Source: JBGSUZ01 sp964404895 (GTDB taxonomy: Bacteria > Bacillota > Clostridia > Peptostreptococcales > Acidaminobacteraceae). From it: a DNA stretch of 64,000 nucleotides. The position numbers and the translations under genes are program-made. Positions 26,501 to 34,893 of the stretch are shown here, in pieces. The stretch covers positions 558,001-622,000 of the forward strand of contig CAYOLV010000002.1 of assembly GCA_964404895.1 (NCBI GenBank). Reading direction: 5' to 3'. Below the pieces are notes generated by a model, which was not told where the DNA came from, did no database searches, and saw nothing but the letters and a program-made list of their open reading frames with translations. Position 1 is the first letter of the stretch, and each line of letters opens with the position of its first letter.

Positions 26501-29496
26501 GTAACCGTTGAGAATAGATTGGTTAAATTCAAATGAGTTTCTGGATCAGTGGTGATGTAGTAAGTCCCACTATTTTTATAAAATTTAGGCAGTTCACCAG
26601 AAGCATAAACCTCTCCAGAGTTTGTAATAACATACGTTAACATTGGATTGTCTATTTTGTTATTGGACACCATAGTTTTTACATTGCTGAGAACTTTTAT
26701 TGGTTCTAAAGCAAATCTATTAGTGTTTCCATAAGGTCTTGTGCATAAGGAATTTGTTCCAAGAACATATAACTCACCATTTTCAAGCAAAATGAGTGTC
26801 ATATATTTTCTTGTCTGCACTTGTTTTATTCTTGCAGGAAAAGTTCCGTTTGTTGTTTTAGCCGTGTCACCTTGGTAGATATTTATTGTTGTTGCTGTTA
26901 CATTGTAGGTATTATCCGAGTACTCAATCAAATCTCCTGAATAGATTTTCCATCTAGCGACTTCATATTTTCCAGTTGTAGCGTCGGGAACCGTGCTCCA
27001 CCCCATCGCATCTTCAGGCACATATCGCCCTAAATACTTTGAGTCTGTCGCCACTTGAAGTTTTACGTTGAGGTAATTGTCTAAACTCTCACCAACGTAA
27101 TTATTGAGCCGTGTCCCTAATTGAGTCAATTTCTCACCCGTGTAGTCTGTAACCACTACCACATCGATTTTCTTTTCAGTCGTAGGAATAAAACTGACCA
27201 CTGGCGCATGGTTGTCCACCTCTGAAATTTTGTAGCCTGAATTTCGCTTATAGTCGCTGTCCGTTATAAATTCAGGAAGGGTTTCTTGACCAAATCCCTC
27301 CTTAACGCTTAAATAAATGCGGTATTTCCCAACATGGTTGGTGCTGATCTTTAAGGCATTATCTTCTGGAAGAGTTGCAGATTTTAAGTATTTCAAGGTT
27401 TCATCTTCAAAACTACCATTGTTGTTGGAGTCAAAAGCATAGTACCAAGAACGTTCTGCGATGTAGTCGCCATCGATTGACCCTGAATTGTCGTAGAATT
27501 CCATTTCTGTGTTTTTCTCTGAGTCTCTATAGAAGGTGTCAAAGGCGGTGACCACCACTTCTGGCTTAAGGTCTTCTGTAATTTTGACAATCATAGATTG
27601 AGTCGAACTCATGCCCGCATTGTTAAGGGCTGTACATTCTACCGAATAAGATCCCTTCTCTTTGAAAAGTGTCTCTATTTTTTTACCCGTCAAAGATCTA
27701 GCCTTTATGCCTGTTGCTGCTTGACCGTCAAAAGGTCGAATTTCCCAAGTCACTTGACTGTCCGTAGTGGTATACCCTGCCACGTTATACACATTTGAAT
27801 TGAAAATAACCTTTCTGTTTTCTTTTAGCCATCCTTCCACGTCTATGTTTAACATAGGCTTTGGTGGGGTGACATTGAAAAATTGCTCTGTCTCAGAGTA
27901 TGCACCCTTATCATCGGTAACACTTAAAATGGCTTGTATTTGATTGCCAGGTGATTGTGCCGTTTTCCAAGTGCTTTCTTTTCCGTCTTCGTTATAACTG
28001 TAGCCCCACTGTGGAATATAGAAGTCCCACGAAACCACTTCACCGTCAGAGTCAAAACTTTTAGAGCCATCTAGTCGGAAGTCACTTCCTACAACTACAT
28101 CAGGAATAGCTGACAATATAGGCACTGGCGGTTCATTTTGACTGGCAGGAGGATCACTCGGATCAATAGGGTCTTCCTTTTTATGGATATAGGTATAGGA
28201 AAACGCCCAGTCATAATTGCCCCTCAGTTCACCATCTGTCAGAGTATAAATAACCTTCCCTTTAAAGGCTTGGGTAAAAGGCTTTCCATTGTAAGGAATG
28301 TTAAATACATTTGTTTTATTCACACTGAGCGTAGGTGCAAGTGTTTCTGAAAAAACTGGCGTTCCTTCTGCGGTGGTTAAGATGTATTCAACTTTCTTAA
28401 CGTTTTTAACCGACGTTACACCAGAAAGAGTTGATTGAATATTAACAGGAATTTTCGCTACCGTTTCCGTCTCACCTAGTTCAATATCTTCGGGTGAAGT
28501 CACTTTGAGGTTTGGTATGATATTTATATTAGGTTTGATGTTAATGACGGCTTCGGCGTCTTTTATACAGTCTTTAACAACAGCGTTTGGCAGCCATGCA
28601 CAGACTTGTCGATATCTTGTGTGCAATTTTACATTATACTTACCAATATTCAATTTGCTCGTTTTTAAAGCTACATTTTTACCGCCATCAATCCATGTGT
28701 CGCTGTCTTGGGATTTATAGTACCATTGGTATTCCTTTGATACGTTATCAGGAAACCATGATTTTCGACCTACAAGGTCAATTACATCACCTTTAAAGTA
28801 TTCCTCATAAGACGTAGGTGTTTCACTTGTTCCTTTTGTAATCACCGCTGTTGGCGGAAGTTCTACAGGTTGTATTGCAAAAGGTACCTTTATATCATAC
28901 ATTGAATGAACTGTTTTTTTTGTTTTATCGCCCCAGTCCTCAGCAGACAAAAAGCCTGCCTTAGTGTCATATACTTTAACTTTATCCCCATCCCTTTTAG
29001 GAATACCCTGATCATCTACAAACCCCTGTGGTACTTTATTGTAGTTAATGACCACTACCGAATCTAGCAAAATTACTCTTTCTGGACCTGCAAAGTACTC
29101 TCTAATATCTTTTTTAGCTTTTTCGGTAGTACCCGCTTGATTGATGAAACTGCTATAGAAGTTAGTATAATGTTTATCTTCAATGCCTACGTTTGAAATA
29201 TAGCTCATGTAGTGGGTTGTGACATTAGTCCCATCATCATCTTCTTTTTTTTCAGGATTATTCATCCTCTTGATATAAGCATAATAATCGGTGCCATTTG
29301 ATTTAATGTGGGCTTTAAATCCTACTGTGGTAAAAGTAACATCCGTTGTTGCTTTTGCAACTGTGACTGACCATTCTTTGGCGTTGGAGTATTTGTTATA
29401 GCCCCCATCATTACTCGAAAAAGAATTAAATGGAAGCATTAGTATCACGAGTAATATGGCAATAACCTTGATAAAATTATCTTTATATTTTTTCAA
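23521..29496 (-). CDS. Giant secreted surface protein with PKD/Ig-like domains and RCC1-like segment
   Basis: 1991 aa, TTG start after GAGGTG. An N-terminal signal peptide (VIAILLVILMLPFNSFSS) is visible. A PKD-like domain lies near residues 455-550 (GSDFRLDGSKSFDSDGEVVS). A segment near 880-1110 with repeated NGELYVLG, NSGEVYASG and WWGFGTSLNGLG turns resembles RCC1 propeller blades. Two related modules share the phrase VKLQVATDSKY / VKVATDYKY. The C-terminal 400 residues form several Ig-like folds (PTISFKTTTPSDPYEGDQI). There is no LPxTG, SLH or C-terminal membrane anchor. It is probably an extracellular adhesin on the mobile element, cotranscribed after the SLH-like protein. Confidence 0.8.
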   Translation of the reverse strand: MKKYKDNFIKVIAILLVILMLPFNSFSSNDGGYNKYSNAKEWSVTVAKATTDVTFTTVGFKAHIKSNGTDYYAYIKRMNNPEKKEDDDGTNVTTHYMSYISNVGIEDKHYTNFYSSFINQAGTTEKAKKDIREYFAGPERVILLDSVVVINYNKVPQGFVDDQGIPKRDGDKVKVYDTKAGFLSAEDWGDKTKKTVHSMYDIKVPFAIQPVELPPTAVITKGTSETPTSYEEYFKGDVIDLVGRKSWFPDNVSKEYQWYYKSQDSDTWIDGGKNVALKTSKLNIGKYNVKLHTRYRQVCAWLPNAVVKDCIKDAEAVINIKPNINIIPNLKVTSPEDIELGETETVAKIPVNIQSTLSGVTSVKNVKKVEYILTTAEGTPVFSETLAPTLSVNKTNVFNIPYNGKPFTQAFKGKVIYTLTDGELRGNYDWAFSYTYIHKKEDPIDPSDPPASQNEPPVPILSAIPDVVVGSDFRLDGSKSFDSDGEVVSWDFYIPQWGYSYNEDGKESTWKTAQSPGNQIQAILSVTDDKGAYSETEQFFNVTPPKPMLNIDVEGWLKENRKVIFNSNVYNVAGYTTTDSQVTWEIRPFDGQAATGIKARSLTGKKIETLFKEKGSYSVECTALNNAGMSSTQSMIVKITEDLKPEVVVTAFDTFYRDSEKNTEMEFYDNSGSIDGDYIAERSWYYAFDSNNNGSFEDETLKYLKSATLPEDNALKISTNHVGKYRIYLSVKEGFGQETLPEFITDSDYKRNSGYKISEVDNHAPVVSFIPTTEKKIDVVVVTDYTGEKLTQLGTRLNNYVGESLDNYLNVKLQVATDSKYLGRYVPEDAMGWSTVPDATTGKYEVARWKIYSGDLIEYSDNTYNVTATTINIYQGDTAKTTNGTFPARIKQVQTRKYMTLILLENGELYVLGTNSLCTRPYGNTNRFALEPIKVLSNVKTMVSNNKIDNPMLTYVITNSGEVYASGELPKFYKNSGTYYITTDPETHLNLTNLFSTVTVDNFGYARFENPESNKIVGTEIGLSKVNGLANITYGKALAGGFVARDSGGNWWGFGTSLNGLGHNTGFVDTKFNAYGSEAASISRNNYHFDEFNNVVKLDNLSNLDKLIGGIAEVDFNTAYARNGDIYSIKQNPNKFHGEVQLVKPDGAAEIQGLEAGLTYEIISQFDTLYNIYYPFQLKGAGTFTYNKTGSGYKPPQTLVKRNTTPSQSASDYSASPYYNSLLQDYGIPFSGTTQVVENSGTPYSTPPTSSITQYFEAPLRVASGVINTFEQFAYKLEYTLVNWTTGSYFYYTDAERPKKITTYTRTGDYTYKITGYKTEPASTDVVGWKFYGVDMSKLPSTAFRPNSEKYILYLGDKDSFQKIDPSILAYIKANNIKVKVATDYKYVDRSTNKAIEINLRDMINATPNGKLYDSNGLETMLSDITAENKVFIEGQEGLYLVKGEDTATYSTYYNDLENDPKYSQVFNHLQDANYFENSEGQSAYHNIQRTEPVTVFDKVGKYRVFHKGTDQPTPEVAFQSYNRTSDATEMDVFVHRRPIADFEMKNVYNQTNINFSVSSTSYDLDHLSYADKGIKFAEWKWKKANSTAWVDGMPNLILNYGEQVDVYLKVTDYEGATSSTQKTFTMPNEAPFDFGATLTAEKPEHSLLAFPRGNNVVWINTWSRYPYNHHLETALYDGATRVGPIKTINMILGATATAVDNHGFNWTNIIYNIPGTLPGKTYTMKITAISDVDPSKTKTVSQNVTVTANLAPTISFKTTTPSDPYEGDQITSTVMPIDPDGDLLKLDYYLWKEGETPKLIQTFNNQVQGVIKTLPPFTADSYGVYYQKVVVTDPSGASATANKTIVVNKIAVSGVVTPLDPMAGDRLTFKITTTGKVDKVEIIPDQSWIVNDKRVSMGYAAASYEPGLKSGTYKALRLEMDENNLVDTKTLKYIVWVSTPQTLTLKKQRLRAPYEITLRAWKGSVYRDTTITIELEGSVIQTFKIGAPNK

Positions 29497-29513
29497 ACGA
29501 ACACCTCATTTGC

Positions 29514-30821
29514 CTACTTTTTAGGACTTACTTCATAAATATCTGATATTTGTTCAAAACCACCATTTCCATGCTCGTCACCGTTCCATGACCAAGATTC
29601 ATTTTCATAATTAGAATAATCTGCGACAGCAATATCATAGTCTACACAGTACCAAGTATTGCTTCTTAGATTTACCACTTTATCTTCTTTATTATCCATA
29701 ACGATTCCAAAAGGTACCGTTTTGTTAGAAGATATCATTTTGAAATAAACTCTGGTTCTAACATATGAAATGTTAAAGCCATCATAAAAAAGTGATTTGT
29801 CTGAAACTGCATAGCTTTGTATGCTAATCTTATTTTTCTTAACAAAAGCAAAATGATTTTCAATAAGCTCCTTTGAATAATAATTTGATGGCATAACCGC
29901 CTTTAAAGCCGTTTCAGTTACCTTAGTATTCTTGTAGTCCACATTAAAATAGGCTTTTGTAAACTTGGTAGCCACGTCATACCAATGGTCAACTTCCGCA
30001 ATTCTTTTTGCTCTAGCCATTTCTTCTGTAATTACATCTGCCTCAAGTACTGCTATTCTATTCAAAACGTCTTCATACTTATAATATTTTGAGAAGAACA
30101 TCTCGTATCGGTTATGTTCTTCTTCATCAAGTTCTTTTAGTACTTTGGCTTTATCCTCTACCGGAATGCCATTTTCAAAAGCCATTATTTTTTTGACTTT
30201 AGACAATTTTGGATAAACTATATTTGGGTAAACCGTTTTAATTGTTGGCGCAGATCCCCAATTTTTAGACTCATCCATTGGAATATAAAAGACTTTCTTC
30301 TGAAACGGATCATACCTCTTAGCCTTATCCAATAATCTAGTCATCATGACTTTCATTTCTGCCTCAGTGACTTTATTCTTAGGGTTGAAGTACTTCTTCT
30401 CATTTTTAAGCTGTGGTTCGTAAAATCCATTCATAATTGTAGTAAATACTGCACGTTTATAAGAGGAATCAATGAGTTTAACATCGCCCATGAAATAAGT
30501 TAGAAGTCTTTCATAATACAAATCAGGCTTTACATTTTCTTTCGTTCTGAGAACGCTATAAAGAAGCTGTGCAGACTGTTCTTTCGTAATAGCAGCACTA
30601 GGACTAGCAATCAATTTATGCCCTTTAGAAACCCATTTCTGATTGACGGCTTCCTGAATGGGATCTGTGTATGGAATTTGAAGTGTGGTTAAGAGCGTTT
30701 GAGTAAACTGGGTAATAGTAACGGTTTTAGGTGCGGTGGTTGCTGTGAAAGATGGGACAAGGCTTGTTAATAGGAGAATCATAGTTATTGCTAGAGCAAT
30801 TTTCTTATTTAATTTAGTCAT
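29514..30821 (-). CDS. Secreted protein with SLH-like N-terminal region
   Basis: 435 aa from the ATG at 30821, with GGAGG upstream. The signal peptide is KIALAITMILLLTSLVPSF. Residues about 30-180 resemble degenerate S-layer-homology repeats (AAITKEQSAQLLYSVL; PKNKVTEAEMKVMMTRLL). The second half is a NTF2-like or IMP-type fold with Tyr/Trp-rich strands (NTWYCVDYDIAVADY). The stop is 18 nt before the giant surface protein, so they form an operon. It could anchor that protein at the cell wall. Confidence 0.65.
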   Translation of the reverse strand: MTKLNKKIALAITMILLLTSLVPSFTATTAPKTVTITQFTQTLLTTLQIPYTDPIQEAVNQKWVSKGHKLIASPSAAITKEQSAQLLYSVLRTKENVKPDLYYERLLTYFMGDVKLIDSSYKRAVFTTIMNGFYEPQLKNEKKYFNPKNKVTEAEMKVMMTRLLDKAKRYDPFQKKVFYIPMDESKNWGSAPTIKTVYPNIVYPKLSKVKKIMAFENGIPVEDKAKVLKELDEEEHNRYEMFFSKYYKYEDVLNRIAVLEADVITEEMARAKRIAEVDHWYDVATKFTKAYFNVDYKNTKVTETALKAVMPSNYYSKELIENHFAFVKKNKISIQSYAVSDKSLFYDGFNISYVRTRVYFKMISSNKTVPFGIVMDNKEDKVVNLRSNTWYCVDYDIAVADYSNYENESWSWNGDEHGNGGFEQISDIYEVSPKK

Positions 30822-30885
30822 TGGTATGCCTCCTCGATTTGTAATAATATTCATTTTTGAGTTATATTTACTTATAGATTATAAA

Positions 30886-30910
30886 CAAAAACGCCCTGAA
30901 GGGGCGTCAT
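30886..30910 (-). terminator. Terminator after the toxin gene
   Basis: Stem ACGCCCC/GGGGCGT-type (ACGCCCCTTCAGGGCGT) with a TTTTTGTTT tail on the minus strand, just past the RelE-like gene. Confidence 0.8.
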
Positions 30911-30927
30911 CAATACTATTCAATTTT

Positions 30928-31203
30928 CTATTCTTTATAGATATCTTTTCGATGTCCAATTTCTATTACAGTAACTAATACCTTATCATCTTCAATTAGG
31001 CAAAGAATACGATAGTCACCAATCCTGTATCGCCATTTCCCACTATGATTTGCAACAAGTGGTTTGCCAAAGCTTCTCGGATCAATGCAGTTCATAATAC
31101 GTTTTTCAATGTACCCGATTATGAGCGCTGCGGTTTGTTTATCCATTTTTTTTAGAGATTTTAGAGCAACGTCAGAAAAAACTACTTCCCAAGCTTTATT
31201 CAT
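30928..31203 (-). CDS. RelE/ParE-type toxin
   Basis: 91 aa ribosome-dependent mRNA interferase family. It shows VVFSDVALKSLKKMDKQTA at the N-terminus and the conserved YRIGDYRILCLIEDDKVLVT core followed by VIEIGHRKDIY. It overlaps the antitoxin gene by 4 nt, the standard TA coupling. It probably stabilises the element. Confidence 0.9.
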   Translation of the reverse strand: MNKAWEVVFSDVALKSLKKMDKQTAALIIGYIEKRIMNCIDPRSFGKPLVANHSGKWRYRIGDYRILCLIEDDKVLVTVIEIGHRKDIYKE

Positions 31204-31412
31204 AAACCAAGCTCGCTTTTAACTTCGTCTAGAGTGTAAGTTTTAGTAGTGCTTTTTAAGGCTTTATCAAATAATTCAATGTCAATTTCATCTTCTATTT
31301 GGGCAACTACAGCATCTCTTACAAGTTTTGAAACAGTTACATGTTTTAACTCCGCATACTTTTTAATTAATTCACTGTCTCGATCATCAAGTCTTAATGA
31401 AATTCCTGCCAT
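31200..31412 (-). CDS. RelB-like/DUF6290 ribbon-helix-helix antitoxin
   Basis: 70 aa from the ATG at 31412 (GCAGGAATTTC context), with AAGGTG upstream. The N-terminal ribbon-helix-helix (ISLRLDDRDSELIKKYAEL) binds DNA, and the acidic C-terminal helix (FDKALKSTTKTYTLDEV) should wrap the toxin. It is first in the TA operon. Confidence 0.88.
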   Translation of the reverse strand: MAGISLRLDDRDSELIKKYAELKHVTVSKLVRDAVVAQIEDEIDIELFDKALKSTTKTYTLDEVKSELGL

Positions 31413-31432
31413 TAGAAACACCTTCTTTCTTC

Positions 31433-31449
31433 GTAATACATTGTATTAC
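31433..31449 (-). promoter_or_regulatory. Palindromic operator of the toxin-antitoxin operon
   Basis: GTAATACA-T-TGTATTAC is a perfect 8-bp-arm palindrome 20 nt upstream of the antitoxin start. It overlaps the last codons of the resolvase gene. It is a likely autoregulatory site for the RHH antitoxin. Confidence 0.7.
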
Positions 31450-32045
31450 AAAGCTGATTCTTTGTCAATGCTCCCTTTGTGATTTATTGAAACATTCCGA
31501 CAATTTAGGTACTTGTATAATGTTTGTTTACTAAGTCCTGAAGCAGACGTAATTTCTGCTATACTGTGATTTTTTGAGTCGTACATTTTCAAGGCCATTT
31601 CAATCTTTTTACTGTCTACGCTTGGTCTCCCTCCATTTCTGCCTCTTGCTCTTGCAGCTGTTAGTCCTTCCATAACCCTTTGTCTAGTCTGTTCTCTTTC
31701 AAACTCAGCCAAACCTGCAAATATCGTAAACATCAGTTGCCCTTGTGGTGTAGTTGTATCAATCCAAGACTCCTTCAGGCTTTTTATATTTGCGCCTTTA
31801 TCTTTTAGTAAATCTATTAGAGTAAGTAACTCTCTGACACTTCTACTAGCCCTACTGAGTTCTGAAATTATAATTGTATCTCCTGGTCTTACCTGGTCCA
31901 GCATCCTTTCAAATTCGGGTCGTTCTTTTAACCTAGAGGATATTTTTTCTGAAAAAACCTTTTCACAGCCATACTCATACAGCTGATCCATTTGCCTTTC
32001 CAAATTTTGCTCTGGCTTGCTCACCCGAGCATAGCCTATAATCAA
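31446..32045 (-). CDS. Serine resolvase/invertase
   Basis: 199 aa small serine recombinase of the Tn3/Hin type. The catalytic Ser is in MIIGYARVSKPEQNLERQMD, then SELSRASRSVRELL and FAGLAEFEREQTRQRVMEGL, with a C-terminal HTH (SIAEITSASGLSKQTLYKYL). The start is TTG after AAAGGGGGC. It probably resolves multimers of the circular form or inverts a local segment. It is separate from the large recombinase at the right edge. Confidence 0.92.
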   Translation of the reverse strand: MIIGYARVSKPEQNLERQMDQLYEYGCEKVFSEKISSRLKERPEFERMLDQVRPGDTIIISELSRASRSVRELLTLIDLLKDKGANIKSLKESWIDTTTPQGQLMFTIFAGLAEFEREQTRQRVMEGLTAARARGRNGGRPSVDSKKIEMALKMYDSKNHSIAEITSASGLSKQTLYKYLNCRNVSINHKGSIDKESAL

Positions 32046-32140
32046 ATTGCATGCCCCCTTTGAATTGTCTAATAAACCTATTTGATGTTTAATTTTTAGA
32101 CTTTGATTTATTTACTAATTTTTAGACCGCTTTTCTCAAT

Positions 32141-32196
32141 AAAAAAACACCTGTTATGGAGTACTTTTAAAAGTACTAAAAACAGGTGTTTTTTTG
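32141..32196. terminator. Bidirectional terminator with nested palindrome
   Basis: AAACACCTGTT pairs with AACAGGTGTTT, with A- and T-runs on both sides. The loop carries a second palindrome, AGTACTTTTAAAAGTACT. It separates the radical-SAM gene from the resolvase. Confidence 0.85.
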
Positions 32197-32220
32197 ACTG
32201 GAAAGTATTAATTTAAGGTA

Positions 32221-32991
32221 CTACTTTTCAGTACCCTCTTTGATGTGAAACTCTTTATTCCGAGATAAGCAAAACTCTCTAACTCGCTCAGAAAGTTCAT
32301 TAAAATACTGCTGATATCCTTTGTACTCACTGATTAATTTATTATAGTTCATTCTACCAAAAATGATTTTATCTACAAAAGAAATCGCTTCTAGAATCTC
32401 TTGAAAATCTTGTTCTATTATATTGGGAGTTGGATATGGTTCAATACTAACCCAAGTACTAAATCCATTGTCACTCAATTTCCGGAGTGCTTCTATTCTT
32501 TCAGCATATGGAGCAGATCCTGGTTCGTTCTCTAACCGATAGTTCTCATTTAATGAAATAAGTGTTATTCCATACTCATTATCTTTACTTGTACTAAGCA
32601 GTTCTAGAGGCAAAATGCCTTTTGTCAAAGCTGTGCATTTGATTCCATTAACATTGAGCTTGTTGATTATTTGTATAGAAGCATCAATTATCTCTGGATA
32701 ACCATACATAAACGGATCTGTAGTAAAACATAGATGTACCCATTTTATCTTAGATTTTAATTTTGGTATCTCTTTATCCAATATTTCATTATAATTCTCA
32801 ACTAGCCTTGGTTCGCACCATTCATCGTAATTACTAACTCTACCAAAACGCTTTGCAAGTAAATACGCATAACATGGATATTTACAGCCGTGGGAACATC
32901 CTTCTACATGATTTATAGTATAATCAGCGTATTCTACCTTAGACTTATACAGAAGGGACTTTCGCCTTTTTTCATATGCAACTTTCTCCAT
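32221..32991 (-). CDS. Three-Cys-motif radical-SAM-like protein (partner of TcmP)
   Basis: 256 aa. The cluster motif is CSHGCKYPC near residues 32-40. Its spacing is CX3CX3C, one residue longer than the canonical CX3CX2C, but it is followed by the usual YAY. WVHLCFTTDPFMYGYPEI and STWVSIEPYPTPN resemble the SPL-like/DUF5131 radical-SAM barrel. It overlaps the TcmP gene by 20 nt, so the two are co-translated. The reaction is unknown. Association with mobile elements suggests defence or nucleic-acid modification, which is inference only. Confidence 0.85.
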   Translation of the reverse strand: MEKVAYEKRRKSLLYKSKVEYADYTINHVEGCSHGCKYPCYAYLLAKRFGRVSNYDEWCEPRLVENYNEILDKEIPKLKSKIKWVHLCFTTDPFMYGYPEIIDASIQIINKLNVNGIKCTALTKGILPLELLSTSKDNEYGITLISLNENYRLENEPGSAPYAERIEALRKLSDNGFSTWVSIEPYPTPNIIEQDFQEILEAISFVDKIIFGRMNYNKLISEYKGYQQYFNELSERVREFCLSRNKEFHIKEGTEK

Positions 32992-34219
32992 TTTTTATCA
33001 ACTCCAATGTTGTATCATTCTTCAAATCCATACTCTTCGAAATTTTACCCTTATCAGTTTTCTTTGTCCATGTTATTTTTATTTTGTTGCCTTCAAGTTC
33101 TTTTATTTTATTTCTATAATCACTTAACTTAAAATAGATTTTGTACTTGTTTATTAACCTCATACAAAAATCTTTCAATTGAATAGGACCACAATCTTCT
33201 AATTCATTAAGAATTGCTTTTTCCAAATTATAAGTTAAGTTTGGATTAAAACCTGGAACTTCAAACTTATTTAAACACGAATCAACATCAAAGCATTCTC
33301 GATTAATATCAAGTTCGAAAAGGTTAATCTGATTCTTTTCTGTTGAAGACATCTCTATGATATTACTCCAACTTTTGTGCATTGTATCACACATTAAAAT
33401 CAGGCCATCTTCGTGATTAGTACCAAAAATAAGTCTGTAAACAGGACAGTTTTTAAGCTTTTTCTTAATTGGAATATCAATGGCATATTCAAATTTTTCT
33501 CTAATTGCTTCTAGATATTTTTCTGCAAGTTGTTCCTCTGCTTCATAAAATGTAATTTCACTATTGATTCGTTTTACAATATCTATCCAATAAGTTCCAC
33601 CTGCTACATCATTTAAATAGCATTCATCATACTCTGGATTAATATAATCATCATCTTCTTCAAGATCATTGTAATTTAGAAGTGAAATTGAGTGAATTCT
33701 ACATGCCTCTCTGAGAAAAGCCTTGGTGTTCAAGTTAATTAGAACTTCAAAAGTCTTAGGTGAGTGTCTTTTAATTTCATCAATTTTTTCCAATGAAATG
33801 TCTTTTATCCCAAACGGATCTAGGTATAAAAACACACTCTTCCCTTTAATTCTAGGATATATAATATTAACTTGAGTTTTATAATCACCCTTTAGCACAG
33901 TACATCTCTTGAAACCTTTCATATTTTCAACAAGTTCATCACAATGCTTTATTTCAATAAAGTATGCACTTGCTGGGCTAAAATTGCTGTTAGAATTGCA
34001 GTTGTGATATTCATCAATCAAATTTGCAATTATCATAGGACTTCCTGGTAAATTGCCTTCATCAAACTTCCCTTTACCTGCAAATCCATCAATTAAAATT
34101 ATTGGAGATTTCATCATGGCAAGTTTGTTAAGATATACCTTTAAATACTCCCCCAAAACTCTATCTTTTACATATGACCATTCCTGCTTTTTAGAAAAAA
34201 ATTCATCTCTATGTCTCAT
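32972..34219 (-). CDS. tcmP: Three-Cys-motif partner protein TcmP
   Basis: 415 aa from the ATG at 34219, with a perfect AAGGAG spacer. A 28-codon upstream extension of the frame contains the promoter and is unlikely to be translated. The family start is DEFFSKKQEWSYVKDRVL, then the signature ILIDGFAGKGKFDEGNLPGSP. VFLYLDPFGIKDISLEKIDE suggests a Rossmann methyltransferase-like fold (FAGKGK and DPFG positions). The last 90 residues form a winged-helix-like domain. It works with the adjacent three-Cys radical-SAM protein; the process is unknown. Confidence 0.88.
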   Translation of the reverse strand: MRHRDEFFSKKQEWSYVKDRVLGEYLKVYLNKLAMMKSPIILIDGFAGKGKFDEGNLPGSPMIIANLIDEYHNCNSNSNFSPASAYFIEIKHCDELVENMKGFKRCTVLKGDYKTQVNIIYPRIKGKSVFLYLDPFGIKDISLEKIDEIKRHSPKTFEVLINLNTKAFLREACRIHSISLLNYNDLEEDDDYINPEYDECYLNDVAGGTYWIDIVKRINSEITFYEAEEQLAEKYLEAIREKFEYAIDIPIKKKLKNCPVYRLIFGTNHEDGLILMCDTMHKSWSNIIEMSSTEKNQINLFELDINRECFDVDSCLNKFEVPGFNPNLTYNLEKAILNELEDCGPIQLKDFCMRLINKYKIYFKLSDYRNKIKELEGNKIKITWTKKTDKGKISKSMDLKNDTTLELIKNGESCI

Positions 34220-34252
34220 AAAAAGCGCTCCTTGTTTGTAGTATTCAAGGAA

Positions 34253-34281
34253 AGTATACCATTTCATTCCATCAGCTACAA
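34253..34281 (-). promoter_or_regulatory. Promoter of the tcmP operon
   Basis: Minus-strand -35 TTGTAG (34276-34281) and -10 TATACT (34253-34258) with a 17-nt spacer, about 33 nt upstream of the tcmP start. The pair therefore has its own promoter, separate from the transfer operon. Confidence 0.65.
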
Positions 34282-34330
34282 CTTGAAGACTTTTAATAAA
34301 CAAAATAGTTAACTGAGTATTAATTGCAAC

Positions 34331-34882
34331 TCACAAAATCGCCTCCAAGTGTTTTAATATCATTCTATCAAACAAAACTTCATCCCCTCTCATTATCCCC
34401 AAACAGATATCAATAGGTAGCGCTTCTTTATATGACCTCTTTGAATGCAAAGCATCAAAAGCATCTGCAACTCGGATGATTCTTGACTCTAAGGGAATAT
34501 GTAGGTCGCTATATCCAAAAGGATAACCCGTGCCATCGAAGTTTTCATGGTGAAGCATAGCGAACTGGATCACTGCTTTAGAATGTCCAGTCTGCTCTAA
34601 AATTTGACTGCTATACTTACTGTGCACCATAATTATAGTTCTTTCTTCATCTGTCAATTTACCAGGCTTTTCTAAAATTCTTTTAGGGATCTTTATTTTT
34701 CCAACGTCATGGAAGGCTGCCGCTTGTGCCAAATCATGAAATTTTTCTTTAGGTAGGTTCATTGCTTGGCCAAGCCTAATGGATAGATCCCTGACTCTTA
34801 AGCAATGGGCCTGCTCTGCATAACTAAGTTGACTAAAATAGTACTCAATATTTTCTTGCAGTTCACAGCTCCGCGCTTCCAC
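34331..34882 (-). CDS. HD-GYP domain protein (c-di-GMP phosphodiesterase)
   Basis: 183 aa, GTG start after GGAGGCGG. It has the complete HD-GYP signature: HCLRVRDLSIRLGQ, AAAFHDVGKIKIP, and HHENFDGTGYPFG (HHExxDGxGYP), then RVADAFDAL. It consists of the catalytic domain alone with no sensor domain. It lies 11 nt downstream of the CpaB-like gene and ends the pilus operon, so it may tune local c-di-GMP that controls pilus or transfer activity; that role is inferred. Confidence 0.88.
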   Translation of the reverse strand: MEARSCELQENIEYYFSQLSYAEQAHCLRVRDLSIRLGQAMNLPKEKFHDLAQAAAFHDVGKIKIPKRILEKPGKLTDEERTIIMVHSKYSSQILEQTGHSKAVIQFAMLHHENFDGTGYPFGYSDLHIPLESRIIRVADAFDALHSKRSYKEALPIDICLGIMRGDEVLFDRMILKHLEAIL

Positions 34883-34893
34883 CTAACCGCCTC

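Noticed and set aside
34220..34303. Longer TcmP start 28 codons upstream
   Set aside because: The extension has no ribosome site and contains a -35/-10 promoter. The ATG at 34219 has an ideal AAGGAG spacing.
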